From positions 372,001-436,000 of the forward strand of contig NZ_JABJXT010000001.1 in the NCBI RefSeq assembly GCF_013155295.1: a stretch of 64,000 nt of DNA, given 5' to 3'. Origin of the DNA: Pseudogemmobacter hezensis (lineage in GTDB: Bacteria > Pseudomonadota > Alphaproteobacteria > Rhodobacterales > Rhodobacteraceae). Position numbers and translations under genes: made by a program. Shown in pieces: positions 26,426-33,703 of this stretch. Positions within the stretch are counted from its first letter, which is position 1, and the number at the start of each line of letters is the position of its first letter. Below the pieces are notes generated by a model. The model was given only the letters and a program-made list of their open reading frames with translations. It was not told where the DNA came from and searched no databases.

Positions 26426-26928
26426 GGAATTGCTCCGAATTCGCCTTTGATATCCAGCAGCGGCGTGCCGTCGACACAGTCGAGGCCGCGCACCACCAGC
26501 TCTGCGCCCTCGACGCGCAACAGCCGCACCACCGTCGCCGCAATCGGATTGGGCCGGACCGGAGAGCGCAGCGAGAATGTCCCCACCGAGGCGTCGCCGA
26601 AATTCGGGTTTTGCAAAACCAGATCGCGGCGCGACAGATGCATCCAGTATAAAAGCTGGATCCGCGCGCGCCCCGCGACACCTGCGAGCCCGTCGATCCA
26701 GCGCGGGTCCAACTGCACCCGGCAGTCGGGGCCATTTTCAGGATCGCCGCGTCGCGGGCACTGGCTGCGCTCAGTCCAGGGGGTGCGCAGCCGCCCGATA
26801 AACCAGACCGAGGCGTCAAACTGCGCGGGCAGGCTGACCGCCCTCTCATGCGGGCGCAGCGCGTCGCGGCCCTCATCCTGGCCCCCGTTATGCCCCCCGG
26901 AAAGGGCCAGATCCGGCACTTCGGTCAT
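26422..26928 (-). CDS. TsaA/TrmO-family SAM-dependent methyltransferase-like protein
   Basis: A 168-residue protein of the TsaA/YaeB (TrmO) beta-barrel family. The diagnostic block is SLRSPVRPNPIAATVVRLL followed by VRGLDCVDGTPLLDIKG. E. coli TrmO methylates the N6 of threonylcarbamoyladenosine 37 in tRNA, but many TsaA proteins occur in metal and cofactor operons with other, unknown roles. Here it sits between a molbindin and a metal-type importer, so a role in molybdenum or tungsten handling is possible. It ends earlier than TrmO, without the second domain. Four bases separate it from mop. Confidence 0.8.
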   Translation of the reverse strand: MTEVPDLALSGGHNGGQDEGRDALRPHERAVSLPAQFDASVWFIGRLRTPWTERSQCPRRGDPENGPDCRVQLDPRWIDGLAGVAGRARIQLLYWMHLSRRDLVLQNPNFGDASVGTFSLRSPVRPNPIAATVVRLLRVEGAELVVRGLDCVDGTPLLDIKGEFGAIP

Positions 26929-26932
26929 CGGC

Positions 26933-27142
26933 TCAGTCCTCGATGCCGATCATCACATCCGAGGCCTTGATCACCGCCGAGGCCTTTGCGCCCACCTTTA
27001 GCCCCAGCTCTGCCACCGCCTCATTGGTGATCGCCGCCGTCACCACAGAGCCGCCCAGATCCAGGCGCACATGACTGGTTACCGCCCCGGTCACGATCTC
27101 GATCACGGTGCCCGGCAGGACATTTCTTGCGCTCAGTTTCAT
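26933..27142 (-). CDS. mop: Molbindin (Mop/TOBE-domain molybdate-binding protein)
   Basis: A 69-residue single Mop domain: MKLSARNVLPGTV, then the oxyanion-binding loop region TSHVRLDLGG, and a C-terminal VIKASDVMIGIE. Such molbindins assemble as hexamers and store or buffer molybdate and tungstate. The start at 27142 has GGAG upstream and matches the family length; the frame remains open to 27202 through a 12-bp repeat. It is the first gene of the importer operon, directly behind a ModE-like box, which is the strongest clue to the transported substrate. Confidence 0.9.
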   Translation of the reverse strand: MKLSARNVLPGTVIEIVTGAVTSHVRLDLGGSVVTAAITNEAVAELGLKVGAKASAVIKASDVMIGIED

Positions 27143-27153
27143 CTTTGGCTCCG

Positions 27154-27177
27154 TCGGTTGGGGTGTCGGTTGGGGTG
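27154..27177. repeat. 12-bp duplication in the mop leader
   Basis: TCGGTTGGGGTG occurs twice in tandem (27154-27165, 27166-27177) between the ModE-like box and the mop start codon. Confidence 0.9.
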
Positions 27178-27199
27178 GCACATCGGGCGGGAAAAGCCT

Positions 27200-27223
27200 C
27201 ATTATGTATCATGATATATAACG
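27200..27223 (-). promoter_or_regulatory. ModE-like box (Mo-box) of the mop-importer operon
   Basis: Read leftwards the site is CGTTATATA, TCATGA, TACATAATG. It contains TATAT-N7-TACAT, an exact match to the ModE core TATAT-N7-TAYAT, with CGTTA-type flanks as in ModE operators. It lies 58 bases before mop. Repression by a molybdate-bound ModE/MopA-type regulator encoded elsewhere is the likely mode. Confidence 0.75.
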
Positions 27224-27388
27224 CAGCAGGCGACAAGGTCCGCCTGACTGACAAAACACCGGGGCAAAAGCGCATAGTTCTGCAACTGGCCACCCGGGCG
27301 GCGGCATGAATTGCTGTGGCGAAAATAGGCGTTTTGCCCGGCGCATGCCTCTGCCACAATGATGCAAACAGGGGAGATGACCGGGCAA

Positions 27389-28153
27389 ATGCGTCTGGCG
27401 CTGATCAGCGACATCCATGGCAATCGTGAGGCGCTTGAGGCGGTGCTGTCTGACGCCGCCGCCCGGCAGATCAGCCACTTTGTGGTGCTGGGCGATATCG
27501 TCGGCTATGGCCCCGACCCCGCCTGGTGTGTCGAACGCGTTATGGCATTGGCAAAGGCGGGGGCGGTGGTGATCCGTGGCAATCATGATGCCGCGATTGC
27601 AGAGGGCGGGCGCGACATGAACCCCCAGGCCCGCGCCGCAATCGACTGGAGCCGCCCGCGCCTGACGCAGACACAGCGCGACTGGCTGGCCACCCTGCCG
27701 CTGACGCAGCGAGAGGGGGAGATCCTTTTCACCCATGCCTCGGCGCATAGCCCCGGCGACTGGATCTATGTCACCTCGGGGCGCGATGCGATGGCCAGTT
27801 TCCGCAGCTCTGACGCCAGGGTGATCTTTTGCGGCCATGTCCATATCCCGGCGCTTTACAGCTGCGATCTGGTCGGGCGCGTGCATGACCATCAGATCGC
27901 GGCGCAGGTGGCGTCAGGCAATGCGCTGCCGCTTTTGCCCTCGCGCCGCTGGCTGGCGGTGCTGGGCGCGGTGGGCCAGCCGCGTGATGGCAGCCCCGCT
28001 GCGGCCTGGGCGATCTTTGACCGCGACCGCCAGGAGATCAGCTTTCGTCGCACCGCCTATGATCACGCGCTGACCGCCCGCAAGCTGCGCGGCTCTGACC
28101 TGGCCCCGGCCATAGCAGAGGCATTGGCCGAACGCCTGAGGGAGGGACAATGA
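27389..28153 (+). CDS. Calcineurin-like metallophosphoesterase
   Basis: A 254-residue phosphoesterase with the family motifs in order: SDIHGN at the N-terminus, GDIVGYGP, GNHD, THASAH and GHVH. All metal ligands are present, so it is probably active against a phosphoester or phosphoprotein. The MRLALISD start at 27389 fits the fold; earlier in-frame ATGs at 27359 and 27377 are possible, with AGGGGAG just before the latter. The stop codon overlaps the start of a Ser/Thr kinase gene as ATGA, so phosphatase-like and kinase proteins are made together. Confidence 0.85.
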   Translation: MRLALISDIHGNREALEAVLSDAAARQISHFVVLGDIVGYGPDPAWCVERVMALAKAGAVVIRGNHDAAIAEGGRDMNPQARAAIDWSRPRLTQTQRDWLATLPLTQREGEILFTHASAHSPGDWIYVTSGRDAMASFRSSDARVIFCGHVHIPALYSCDLVGRVHDHQIAAQVASGNALPLLPSRRWLAVLGAVGQPRDGSPAAAWAIFDRDRQEISFRRTAYDHALTARKLRGSDLAPAIAEALAERLREGQ

Positions 28154-29691
28154 ACCAGACCCGGAACCCGCGCCAGAAACGCCCGCATCAGGGGCTGGAG
28201 ATCGACGGCTTCACCCTGGGCGAGATGCTGCACCGGGGCGGGTTCGCCACCATCTGGCAGGTCAGCCACCCCGATCACCCCCGCGATATGGTGATGAAAG
28301 TGCCGACCATCCTGGATGGGGATGACGGCCCGACCATTGTCGGCTTCGAGACCGAGCAGATGATCCTGCCGCGCCTTTCCGGCCCGCATATCCCCGAGGT
28401 GATCGCCATGGGCGATTTCGCGGTGATGCCCTATCTGGTGACCGAAAAACTGCCCGGCGCCTCGCTGCAGGATGTGTTTGACGCGGTGACGGACCGCAGG
28501 CCCATGCCGCTGGAGGCGCTGATCGCCCTGGCCTGCGAAATATCCGCCGCGCTGCATCAGCTGCATTTGCAGCGGGTGATCCATCTGGATCTGAAGCCCG
28601 GCAATCTGATGCGCCGCGCCGATGGCACGCTGGTGCTGATCGACTATGGCCTTGCCCGCCACCTCGACCTGCCCGACCTGCTGGCCGAGGAATTTTCCAT
28701 CCCGATGGGCACCTTCCCCTATATCGCGCCAGAACAATATCTGCGCAGCCGCAATGATCCGCGATCAGACATCTTCGCGCTTGGGGCGATGCTTTACGAG
28801 CTGGCAACCGGGACGCTGCCCTTTGGCCAGACGGTAACGCTCAGGGCGGTGCGGCGCAGGCTGTGGCAGGATCCCGTGCCGCCGATTGCGCTGCGCCCCG
28901 ATCTGCCGCCCTGGCTGCAAGAGGTGATCCTGCGCGCGCTGGAGGTTGATCCGGCGCGGCGCTTCCAGTCCGCCGCGCAGATGCTGTTTGATCTGAGCAA
29001 TCCGACCCAGGTGGCGCTGACCGCCCGCGCCGCAAAGCGACAGGCCGATGGCTGGCGTCTGCGGCTGCGGCGGCGCTGGCAGATGCGGCGGATCAGAGGT
29101 TTCGCGCCGCCACCCGACGGGGCAGGCCTGCCCGATCAGGCCACCGATCAGAGCCTGCAGCCGGCGGTTCTGATGGCCGCCGTTGATCTGGCCCCCGAGA
29201 TGGAGCCCCTTTCCGCCCGCATCCTTCAGGCCATGCGCGAGGTGCTGCATTTCCGCCCCGAGGCCCGTGTGGCCTGCGTCAATGTGCTGCGCAGCGCCCG
29301 GATCGGTCTTGACATCGGCACCGACCAGGACGGCAACAATCTGCATGTGCAGCGCCTTGTCGCGCTGAAGGCCTGGGGCGCGCAGCTGGGCCTGCCCGAG
29401 GGGCGCGTCACCTATACCGTGCTGGAAAGCAGCGACCCCGCCGCCGCTTTGATCGACCACGCCGGGCGCATCATGGCCGATCAGATCGTGATGGGGGCCA
29501 GGGCCAGCTCCAGCCTCAGGCGCTATCTGGGCTCGGTATCGGCCCAGGTGGTGGCCGAGGCCCCCTGCAGCGTCACCATCGTCCGCCTGCCCGCCAGACG
29601 CCCCGAACACGGCCGCCCCGAACCCGACCGCCCCGTATCCGGCTTCACGCCCACACCAGATGCGGCGCCCGATCACGCATCCCCCCCCTGA
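28150..29691 (+). CDS. Ser/Thr protein kinase fused to a universal stress protein domain
   Basis: A 513-residue fusion. Residues 18-285 form an Hanks-type kinase: Gly-rich loop GEMLHRGGFATIW, Lys in VMKVPT, catalytic loop HLDLKPGNLM, LIDYGLAR in place of DFG, and GTFPYIAPEQY. A basic linker follows. Residues 340-480 form a UspA domain with VMGARASSSLRRYLGSVS close to the nucleotide-binding motif of that family. The tail consists of three 15-bp-encoded RPxxx repeats. GGAGGGA precedes the coupled ATG. The kinase may respond to the nucleotide state of the USP domain, and the phosphoesterase encoded upstream may oppose it; both are inferences. Confidence 0.85.
   Translation: MNQTRNPRQKRPHQGLEIDGFTLGEMLHRGGFATIWQVSHPDHPRDMVMKVPTILDGDDGPTIVGFETEQMILPRLSGPHIPEVIAMGDFAVMPYLVTEKLPGASLQDVFDAVTDRRPMPLEALIALACEISAALHQLHLQRVIHLDLKPGNLMRRADGTLVLIDYGLARHLDLPDLLAEEFSIPMGTFPYIAPEQYLRSRNDPRSDIFALGAMLYELATGTLPFGQTVTLRAVRRRLWQDPVPPIALRPDLPPWLQEVILRALEVDPARRFQSAAQMLFDLSNPTQVALTARAAKRQADGWRLRLRRRWQMRRIRGFAPPPDGAGLPDQATDQSLQPAVLMAAVDLAPEMEPLSARILQAMREVLHFRPEARVACVNVLRSARIGLDIGTDQDGNNLHVQRLVALKAWGAQLGLPEGRVTYTVLESSDPAAALIDHAGRIMADQIVMGARASSSLRRYLGSVSAQVVAEAPCSVTIVRLPARRPEHGRPEPDRPVSGFTPTPDAAPDHASPP
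29599..29643. repeat. 15-bp tandem repeat in the kinase tail
   Basis: Three units beginning CGCCCCG (29599-29613, 29614-29628, 29629-29643) encode RPEHG, RPEPD and RPVSG near the C-terminus. Confidence 0.8.
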
Positions 29692-29793
29692 GGCGATGCC
29701 CCGCCCGGGGCTTTTCCTGGCCGCCATTTCACGCTAGCCATATCCCTGGCCCCGCTGCAGCACCGCAGCCCCTGCCCCATTCCCGGAGACGTC

Positions 29794-30585
29794 ATGCCGC
29801 GTTCCTATACGTTCAGCCATGCAATCAGCCGCAAACCCGCCGCCTCGATCATTCGCGGCCTGCGGGCGGTGGATACCGGCAACCCGGATCTGGCCCTGAT
29901 GCAGGACCACCACGACGCCTATGTTTCGGCCCTGCGCTCGACCGGGGCGAGCGTCACGGTGCTTGACGCGCTTGACGCCTATCCCGACAGCGTTTTCGTC
30001 GAGGATACCGCGCTTTGCCTGCCCGAAGGTGCGGTGATCATGCGCCCCGGTGCGCCCTCGCGCCTGGGCGAAGCGGCCGAGATGGAGCCGCACCTCAGCG
30101 CTCTTTACAGCCAGATCCGCCGCATTGAAGGCGCAGACAGCTATATCGAGGGCGGCGATATCCTGATGGCGGAAACCGAGATCCTGGTCGGCCGCTCGGC
30201 CCGCACCAATGCGGCGGGGATTGCCGAGCTGGCGCGGCTGGTCGCCGACTGGGGCCATGTGGTGCGCGAGGTCCATACCCCGCCGGGCGTTTTGCACTTC
30301 AAGACCGATTGCTCGCTGATGGATGCGGAAACGGTGCTGGCCACTGACCGCCTGGCAGCCTCGGGCTGTTTTGAGGGCTATAAGGTGATCGCCGTCGCCG
30401 AGGGCGAAGAGGCCGCCGCCAATGCGATCCGCTTCAACGATATCGTGCTGTTCCCGGCAGGCTTTCCCAAAACCCGCGACCGGCTGGTGGCGGCGGGCTA
30501 TCAGGTCACCGAGATCGGCAATTCCGAATGCCAGAAGATCGACGGCGGCATGTCCTGCCTGTCTTTGCGCTTTACCCCGCGCTGA
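29794..30585 (+). CDS. Dimethylargininase (DDAH)
   Basis: A 263-residue guanidine-modifying enzyme that hydrolyses N-omega-methylated arginines to citrulline. The acidic motif VFVEDTA, EGGDIL, the catalytic His in GVLHFKTD and Cys255 in DGGMSCLS make a complete active site. GGAG lies before the ATG. The next gene begins five bases after the stop, so the two are probably one transcript, though the partner is a glycosyltransferase-like protein without an obvious link. Confidence 0.9.
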   Translation: MPRSYTFSHAISRKPAASIIRGLRAVDTGNPDLALMQDHHDAYVSALRSTGASVTVLDALDAYPDSVFVEDTALCLPEGAVIMRPGAPSRLGEAAEMEPHLSALYSQIRRIEGADSYIEGGDILMAETEILVGRSARTNAAGIAELARLVADWGHVVREVHTPPGVLHFKTDCSLMDAETVLATDRLAASGCFEGYKVIAVAEGEEAAANAIRFNDIVLFPAGFPKTRDRLVAAGYQVTEIGNSECQKIDGGMSCLSLRFTPR

Positions 30586-30590
30586 CCCCC

Positions 30591-31589
30591 ATGAGCACCG
30601 CTCCCCTGTCGCCGCCCTTCAATATCGCAGCCGTCGTTCAGCGCGGGCGGCTTGGCTATGAGGCGCTTTTGCTGGCGGCCTCTCTCCGGGCGGCGGATCC
30701 GGGCTTTCAGGGGCGTCTTTTGCTGGCAGAGCCGCAGCCCGGCCCCCTTTGGCCCGAGGATCCGCGCCTGCCCGATGGCCCGCTGCGCGAACGTCTGCTG
30801 GAGCTGGGGGCCGAGTTCATTCCCTTTGAAAACAAGGTCTTCGGGGCCGCCTATGCCTATGGCAACAAGATCGAGATGCTGGCGGCGCTGCCCGATCAGC
30901 CCTTTCTGTTTCTGGACACCGACACGCTGATCAGTGGCCCGCTGTCCGGGATTGCCTTTGATTTCGCTCGCCCCTCAGCCTCGATGCGGCGCGAGGACAC
31001 CTGGCCGAAGATCGAGCTTTACGGCCCCGGCTATGCCCAGACCTGGGGGGCGCTTTATCAGCGGTTTGGCCTGGATTTTGAGCGCTCGCTGGATCTGTCC
31101 TGGCCCGATGAATACTGGCAGCGCTATATGTATTTCAACGCGGGCTGGTTCTTCCATCAAAGCCCGGCAGCCTTTGGCAAACGCTTTCTGGAATACGCGG
31201 TGGCGATCCACAAAGACCGTCCCGAGGCACTGGTCTGCCAGGAGCTCTGGCCCTGGCTGGATCAGATCGCGTTGCCGCTGGTGATCTCATCCTTTGGTGG
31301 CGGGCGGCCCGGGCCGGAGCTGGCGGGGCTGGATGGTGCGGTGACCTGGCATTACCGGACGCTGCCGCTGCTTTACGCGCAAGCCCCCGCGCAGACGGTC
31401 GAGGTGCTGGACGATGTGGCACGGCAGAAGGAAAACCGCCGCCTGCTGCGCGACTGGGATCAGGCGAAGCAGATGATCTATCAAAACCGTGGTCGCAAGG
31501 CGCGGGCGCTGTTTGACCAGAACGACCTGCCCAAACGCGAGCAACTGGTGCGCAACACCCTGCGCCGCGAAGGGCTGTGGATGCGTTAA
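30591..31589 (+). CDS. Glycosyltransferase-like protein
   Basis: A 332-residue cytoplasmic protein. The order of FNIAAVVQRGRLGYEA, a nucleotide-sugar-type fold and FLDTDTLI with the DxD motif at about residue 112, then YFNAGWFF and a basic C-terminus, resembles GT-A glycosyltransferases of the GT8 type. I cannot name donor or acceptor. The ATG at 30591 follows the DDAH stop by five bases without its own ribosome binding site, which suggests coupled translation. An intrinsic terminator lies about 110 bases downstream. Confidence 0.65.
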   Translation: MSTAPLSPPFNIAAVVQRGRLGYEALLLAASLRAADPGFQGRLLLAEPQPGPLWPEDPRLPDGPLRERLLELGAEFIPFENKVFGAAYAYGNKIEMLAALPDQPFLFLDTDTLISGPLSGIAFDFARPSASMRREDTWPKIELYGPGYAQTWGALYQRFGLDFERSLDLSWPDEYWQRYMYFNAGWFFHQSPAAFGKRFLEYAVAIHKDRPEALVCQELWPWLDQIALPLVISSFGGGRPGPELAGLDGAVTWHYRTLPLLYAQAPAQTVEVLDDVARQKENRRLLRDWDQAKQMIYQNRGRKARALFDQNDLPKREQLVRNTLRREGLWMR

Positions 31590-31622
31590 ACCGCCCTGCG
31601 CCAAGGCCTGCGCCCCCCCAAA

Positions 31623-31659
31623 AAAGCCTGTCCCCAAAGCCTGCCCCTCAAAGCCTGCC
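31623..31659. repeat. 13/14-bp tandem repeat after the glycosyltransferase-like gene
   Basis: Units AAAGCCTGTCCCC, AAAGCCTGCCCCTC and AAAGCCTGCC lie in tandem, 33 bases after the stop codon. Confidence 0.8.
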
Positions 31660-31700
31660 AGGGACGCACCAGGCCATCAGGCCCCATCGCCGGATATGAC

Positions 31701-31736
31701 AAAGGCGCGGGATTTCCGCGCCTTTCGCTTGTTTTT
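31701..31736 (+). terminator. Intrinsic terminator
   Basis: AAAGGCGCGG (31701-31710) and CCGCGCCTTT (31716-31725) form a 10-bp stem with loop GATTT, followed by CGCTTGTTTTT. It separates the DDAH operon from the convergent phyR gene. Confidence 0.88.
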
Positions 31737-31786
31737 ACCTTGTGCCGACTGGCCCCTGCGCCGTCGGCTCCCCGGAGCTGTCGCCC

Positions 31787-32620
31787 TCAGGCGTTCAGCG
31801 TCTCGGTCGATGAGAAGAACATCGCCTGGCTGACCGCCGAGCGGACCTGCTCTTCGGTATAGGGTTTGTTGATCAGGAAGGTCGGCTCTGGCCGCTGCCC
31901 GGTCAAAAGCCGCTCTGGGAAGGCGGTGATGAAGATCACCGGCAAAAGGCCCATATCGGCGATGATATCGCTGACCGCATCAATCCCCGAAGAGTTATCC
32001 GCCAGCTGAATGTCCGCGAGGATCAGATCGGGGCGCTCTTTGGCGGCCAGGGCCACCGCCTCGCTGCGGGTGCGGGCGACGCCGGTGACGCTGTGGCCCA
32101 TCGCCTCGACGATGGCGGCGATATCCATGGCGATGATCGCCTCATCCTCGATGACCATCACCTTGCCGAGGATCGAGTTTTCCATCTCGGCAAAGGCGCG
32201 CTCCACCAGGGCGGCAGCCTCGTCCTCACTGGTGCCAAGAATCTGCCCGACCTCGGCGGCGCTGAAGCCCTCGATCGTTTGCAAAAGCAGCGCCTCGCGC
32301 GAATTGCGGGTCAGCCGCGCCAGATGCGCCTGGGCGGCGGCGGCAAGCCGATCCTCTGCCTTTGCAACCGGGGCATCGGCATTTTGCCAGACGCTGTGAA
32401 AGACCGAAAACAGCCCGACCCGCACGGTCAGACCCGTCTGCAATGCGGCCGGGTCAGCAAGGATCGCCTCAAGCGTGGCCATCGCATAGCGGTCGCCGCT
32501 GCTCTGGCTGCCCGTCAATGCCCTTGCATAGCGCCTCAGAAAGGGAAGTTCCCGGCTGATCGCCTGAGACAAATCTTCCCCCGGCGCTGCCTGCCCACCC
32601 GGGGCTGTGCTATCGGACAT
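31787..32620 (-). CDS. phyR: Anti-anti-sigma factor PhyR
   Basis: A 277-residue PhyR, master switch of the alphaproteobacterial general stress response. Residues 1-140 are an EcfG sigma-like domain (region 2 and 4 mimic, with FLRRYARALTGSQSSGD), and residues 150-265 a receiver domain: VMVIEDEAIIAMD with the acidic pair, the acceptor Asp in LILADIQLAD, and Lys in LINKPYT. When phosphorylated, PhyR binds NepR and frees EcfG. GGAGA precedes the ATG. It is divergent from nepR-ecfG across a palindromic promoter. Confidence 0.96.
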   Translation of the reverse strand: MSDSTAPGGQAAPGEDLSQAISRELPFLRRYARALTGSQSSGDRYAMATLEAILADPAALQTGLTVRVGLFSVFHSVWQNADAPVAKAEDRLAAAAQAHLARLTRNSREALLLQTIEGFSAAEVGQILGTSEDEAAALVERAFAEMENSILGKVMVIEDEAIIAMDIAAIVEAMGHSVTGVARTRSEAVALAAKERPDLILADIQLADNSSGIDAVSDIIADMGLLPVIFITAFPERLLTGQRPEPTFLINKPYTEEQVRSAVSQAMFFSSTETLNA

Positions 32621-32651
32621 AAAATTTTCTCCGTTCTGCGCGCAGTTCATG

Positions 32652-32684
32652 GGAACCAAACGCCGGGCTGGGGCGTTTGGTTCC
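32652..32684. promoter_or_regulatory. Palindromic bidirectional EcfG promoter for phyR and nepR
   Basis: GGAACCAAACGCC (32652-32664) and GGCGTTTGGTTCC (32672-32684) form a perfect 13-bp inverted repeat around seven bases. Each strand therefore reads GGAAC-N17-CGTT, the EcfG consensus. The rightward -10 ends 36 bases before nepR and the leftward -10 ends 39 bases before phyR, so both genes can be served by one site. Confidence 0.9.
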
Positions 32685-32712
32685 AACGAGCAATGGCAGG
32701 ACTGCGAAGAAA

Positions 32713-32889
32713 ATGCTACCAGGTAAACCCGCAGGGGCGACAAATCGCGCAGCGATCCGCACCCAGATCGACGAAAATCTACGGCGGGTTTACGATGAGG
32801 TCCTGACCGAGGACGTCCCCGATCGCTTCCTCGATCTGCTTGCACGGCTGCCGGGCGCAGCTCAATTCGCCGAAAAAACCGAAAAATGA
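32713..32889 (+). CDS. nepR: Anti-sigma factor NepR
   Basis: A 58-residue NepR that holds EcfG inactive. The two family helices are visible: RTQIDENLRRVYDEVLTEDVP, here residues 16-36, and DRFLDLLARL after it. Length is typical. The ATG at 32713 is preferred to an upstream TTG at 32677, because that codon overlaps the promoter -10. It is the first gene of nepR-ecfG-kinase and is followed by ecfG after 76 bases. Confidence 0.95.
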   Translation: MLPGKPAGATNRAAIRTQIDENLRRVYDEVLTEDVPDRFLDLLARLPGAAQFAEKTEK

Positions 32890-32965
32890 ATCCTGTCAGG
32901 CTGGTGCATGACAGGCTGGACGGTGCCGGAGACGGGTGCCAGAGCCAAAGGATCGGGATCAGCAC

Positions 32966-33703
32966 ATGAGCGAGCGCCCCGCCAAAAACGCGGCAAAACA
33001 TCCCGCCCCAAAACACCCTGCCCCGAAACATCCCGCCCATGAAGAGGCCGCCGCCACTCCAGGCAGCCCCGCGCGCGGGACCGAAGCTCAGGCAGGATCT
33101 CAGCGAACGGAAACGCAGGAGTCAGCAGCAGCGCAGGGGTCAGCCGTCACCACCGACCCGCGCACGCAACTGGCCCAGCTTTTGCCCAATCTGCGGGCCT
33201 TTGCGATCAGCCTGTCGCGCAATGTGGTTCTGGCCGATGACATCGTTCAGGAAACCATCCTGAAAGCCTGGTCGAATATGGATAAATTCGACCCCAGTAC
33301 CAATCTTGAGGCCTGGCTCTTCACCATCCTCAGGAACACCTATTACTCTTTCCTGCGCAAAACCCGGCGTGAGGTTCAGGACAGCGACGGCACCTTCGCC
33401 GCGGGCCTTTATGAGCGCCCGGCCCATGACGGCCGCCTGGCCTATAACGATTTCCACCGCGCTTTTGACCAGCTTTCGCCCGAACACCGTGAGGTGCTGA
33501 TCCTGATCGGGGCCTCGGGCTATTCGGTCGAAGAGGCCGCCTCGATGATGGGCGTGGCGCCTGGCACGGTGAAAAGCCGCGCCAGCCGGGCCCGCAAGCG
33601 CCTGTCGGAACTGATGGGCCTTGCCGAGGGTGAAGACCTGTTTTCCGGCATGGATGCCGCCACGACCGCCGTTCTCAGCCGCTCGGCCGCCCCCGCCTTA
33701 TGA
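32966..33703 (+). CDS. ecfG: General stress response sigma factor EcfG
   Basis: A 245-residue ECF15 sigma factor. Region 2 runs from LAQLLPNLRAFAISLSRN through LADDIVQETILKAW, and region 4 from LSPEHREVLILIG to VAPGTVKSRASRARKRL. Core length is that of EcfG, but the N-terminus carries about 65 extra residues of low complexity, including KHPAPKHPAPKHPAH encoded by a 15-bp tandem repeat. The ATG at 32966 is used; a GTG at 32936 with GGAG four bases upstream is an equal candidate. The stop overlaps the start of the kinase gene as ATGA. Promoters for EcfG lie at several places in the window. Confidence 0.92.
   Translation: MSERPAKNAAKHPAPKHPAPKHPAHEEAAATPGSPARGTEAQAGSQRTETQESAAAQGSAVTTDPRTQLAQLLPNLRAFAISLSRNVVLADDIVQETILKAWSNMDKFDPSTNLEAWLFTILRNTYYSFLRKTRREVQDSDGTFAAGLYERPAHDGRLAYNDFHRAFDQLSPEHREVLILIGASGYSVEEAASMMGVAPGTVKSRASRARKRLSELMGLAEGEDLFSGMDAATTAVLSRSAAPAL
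32996..33040. repeat. 15-bp tandem repeat in the ecfG N-terminal extension
   Basis: Three units resembling AAACATCCCGCCCCA (32996-33010, 33011-33025, 33026-33040) encode KHPAP, KHPAP and KHPAH. Confidence 0.9.
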
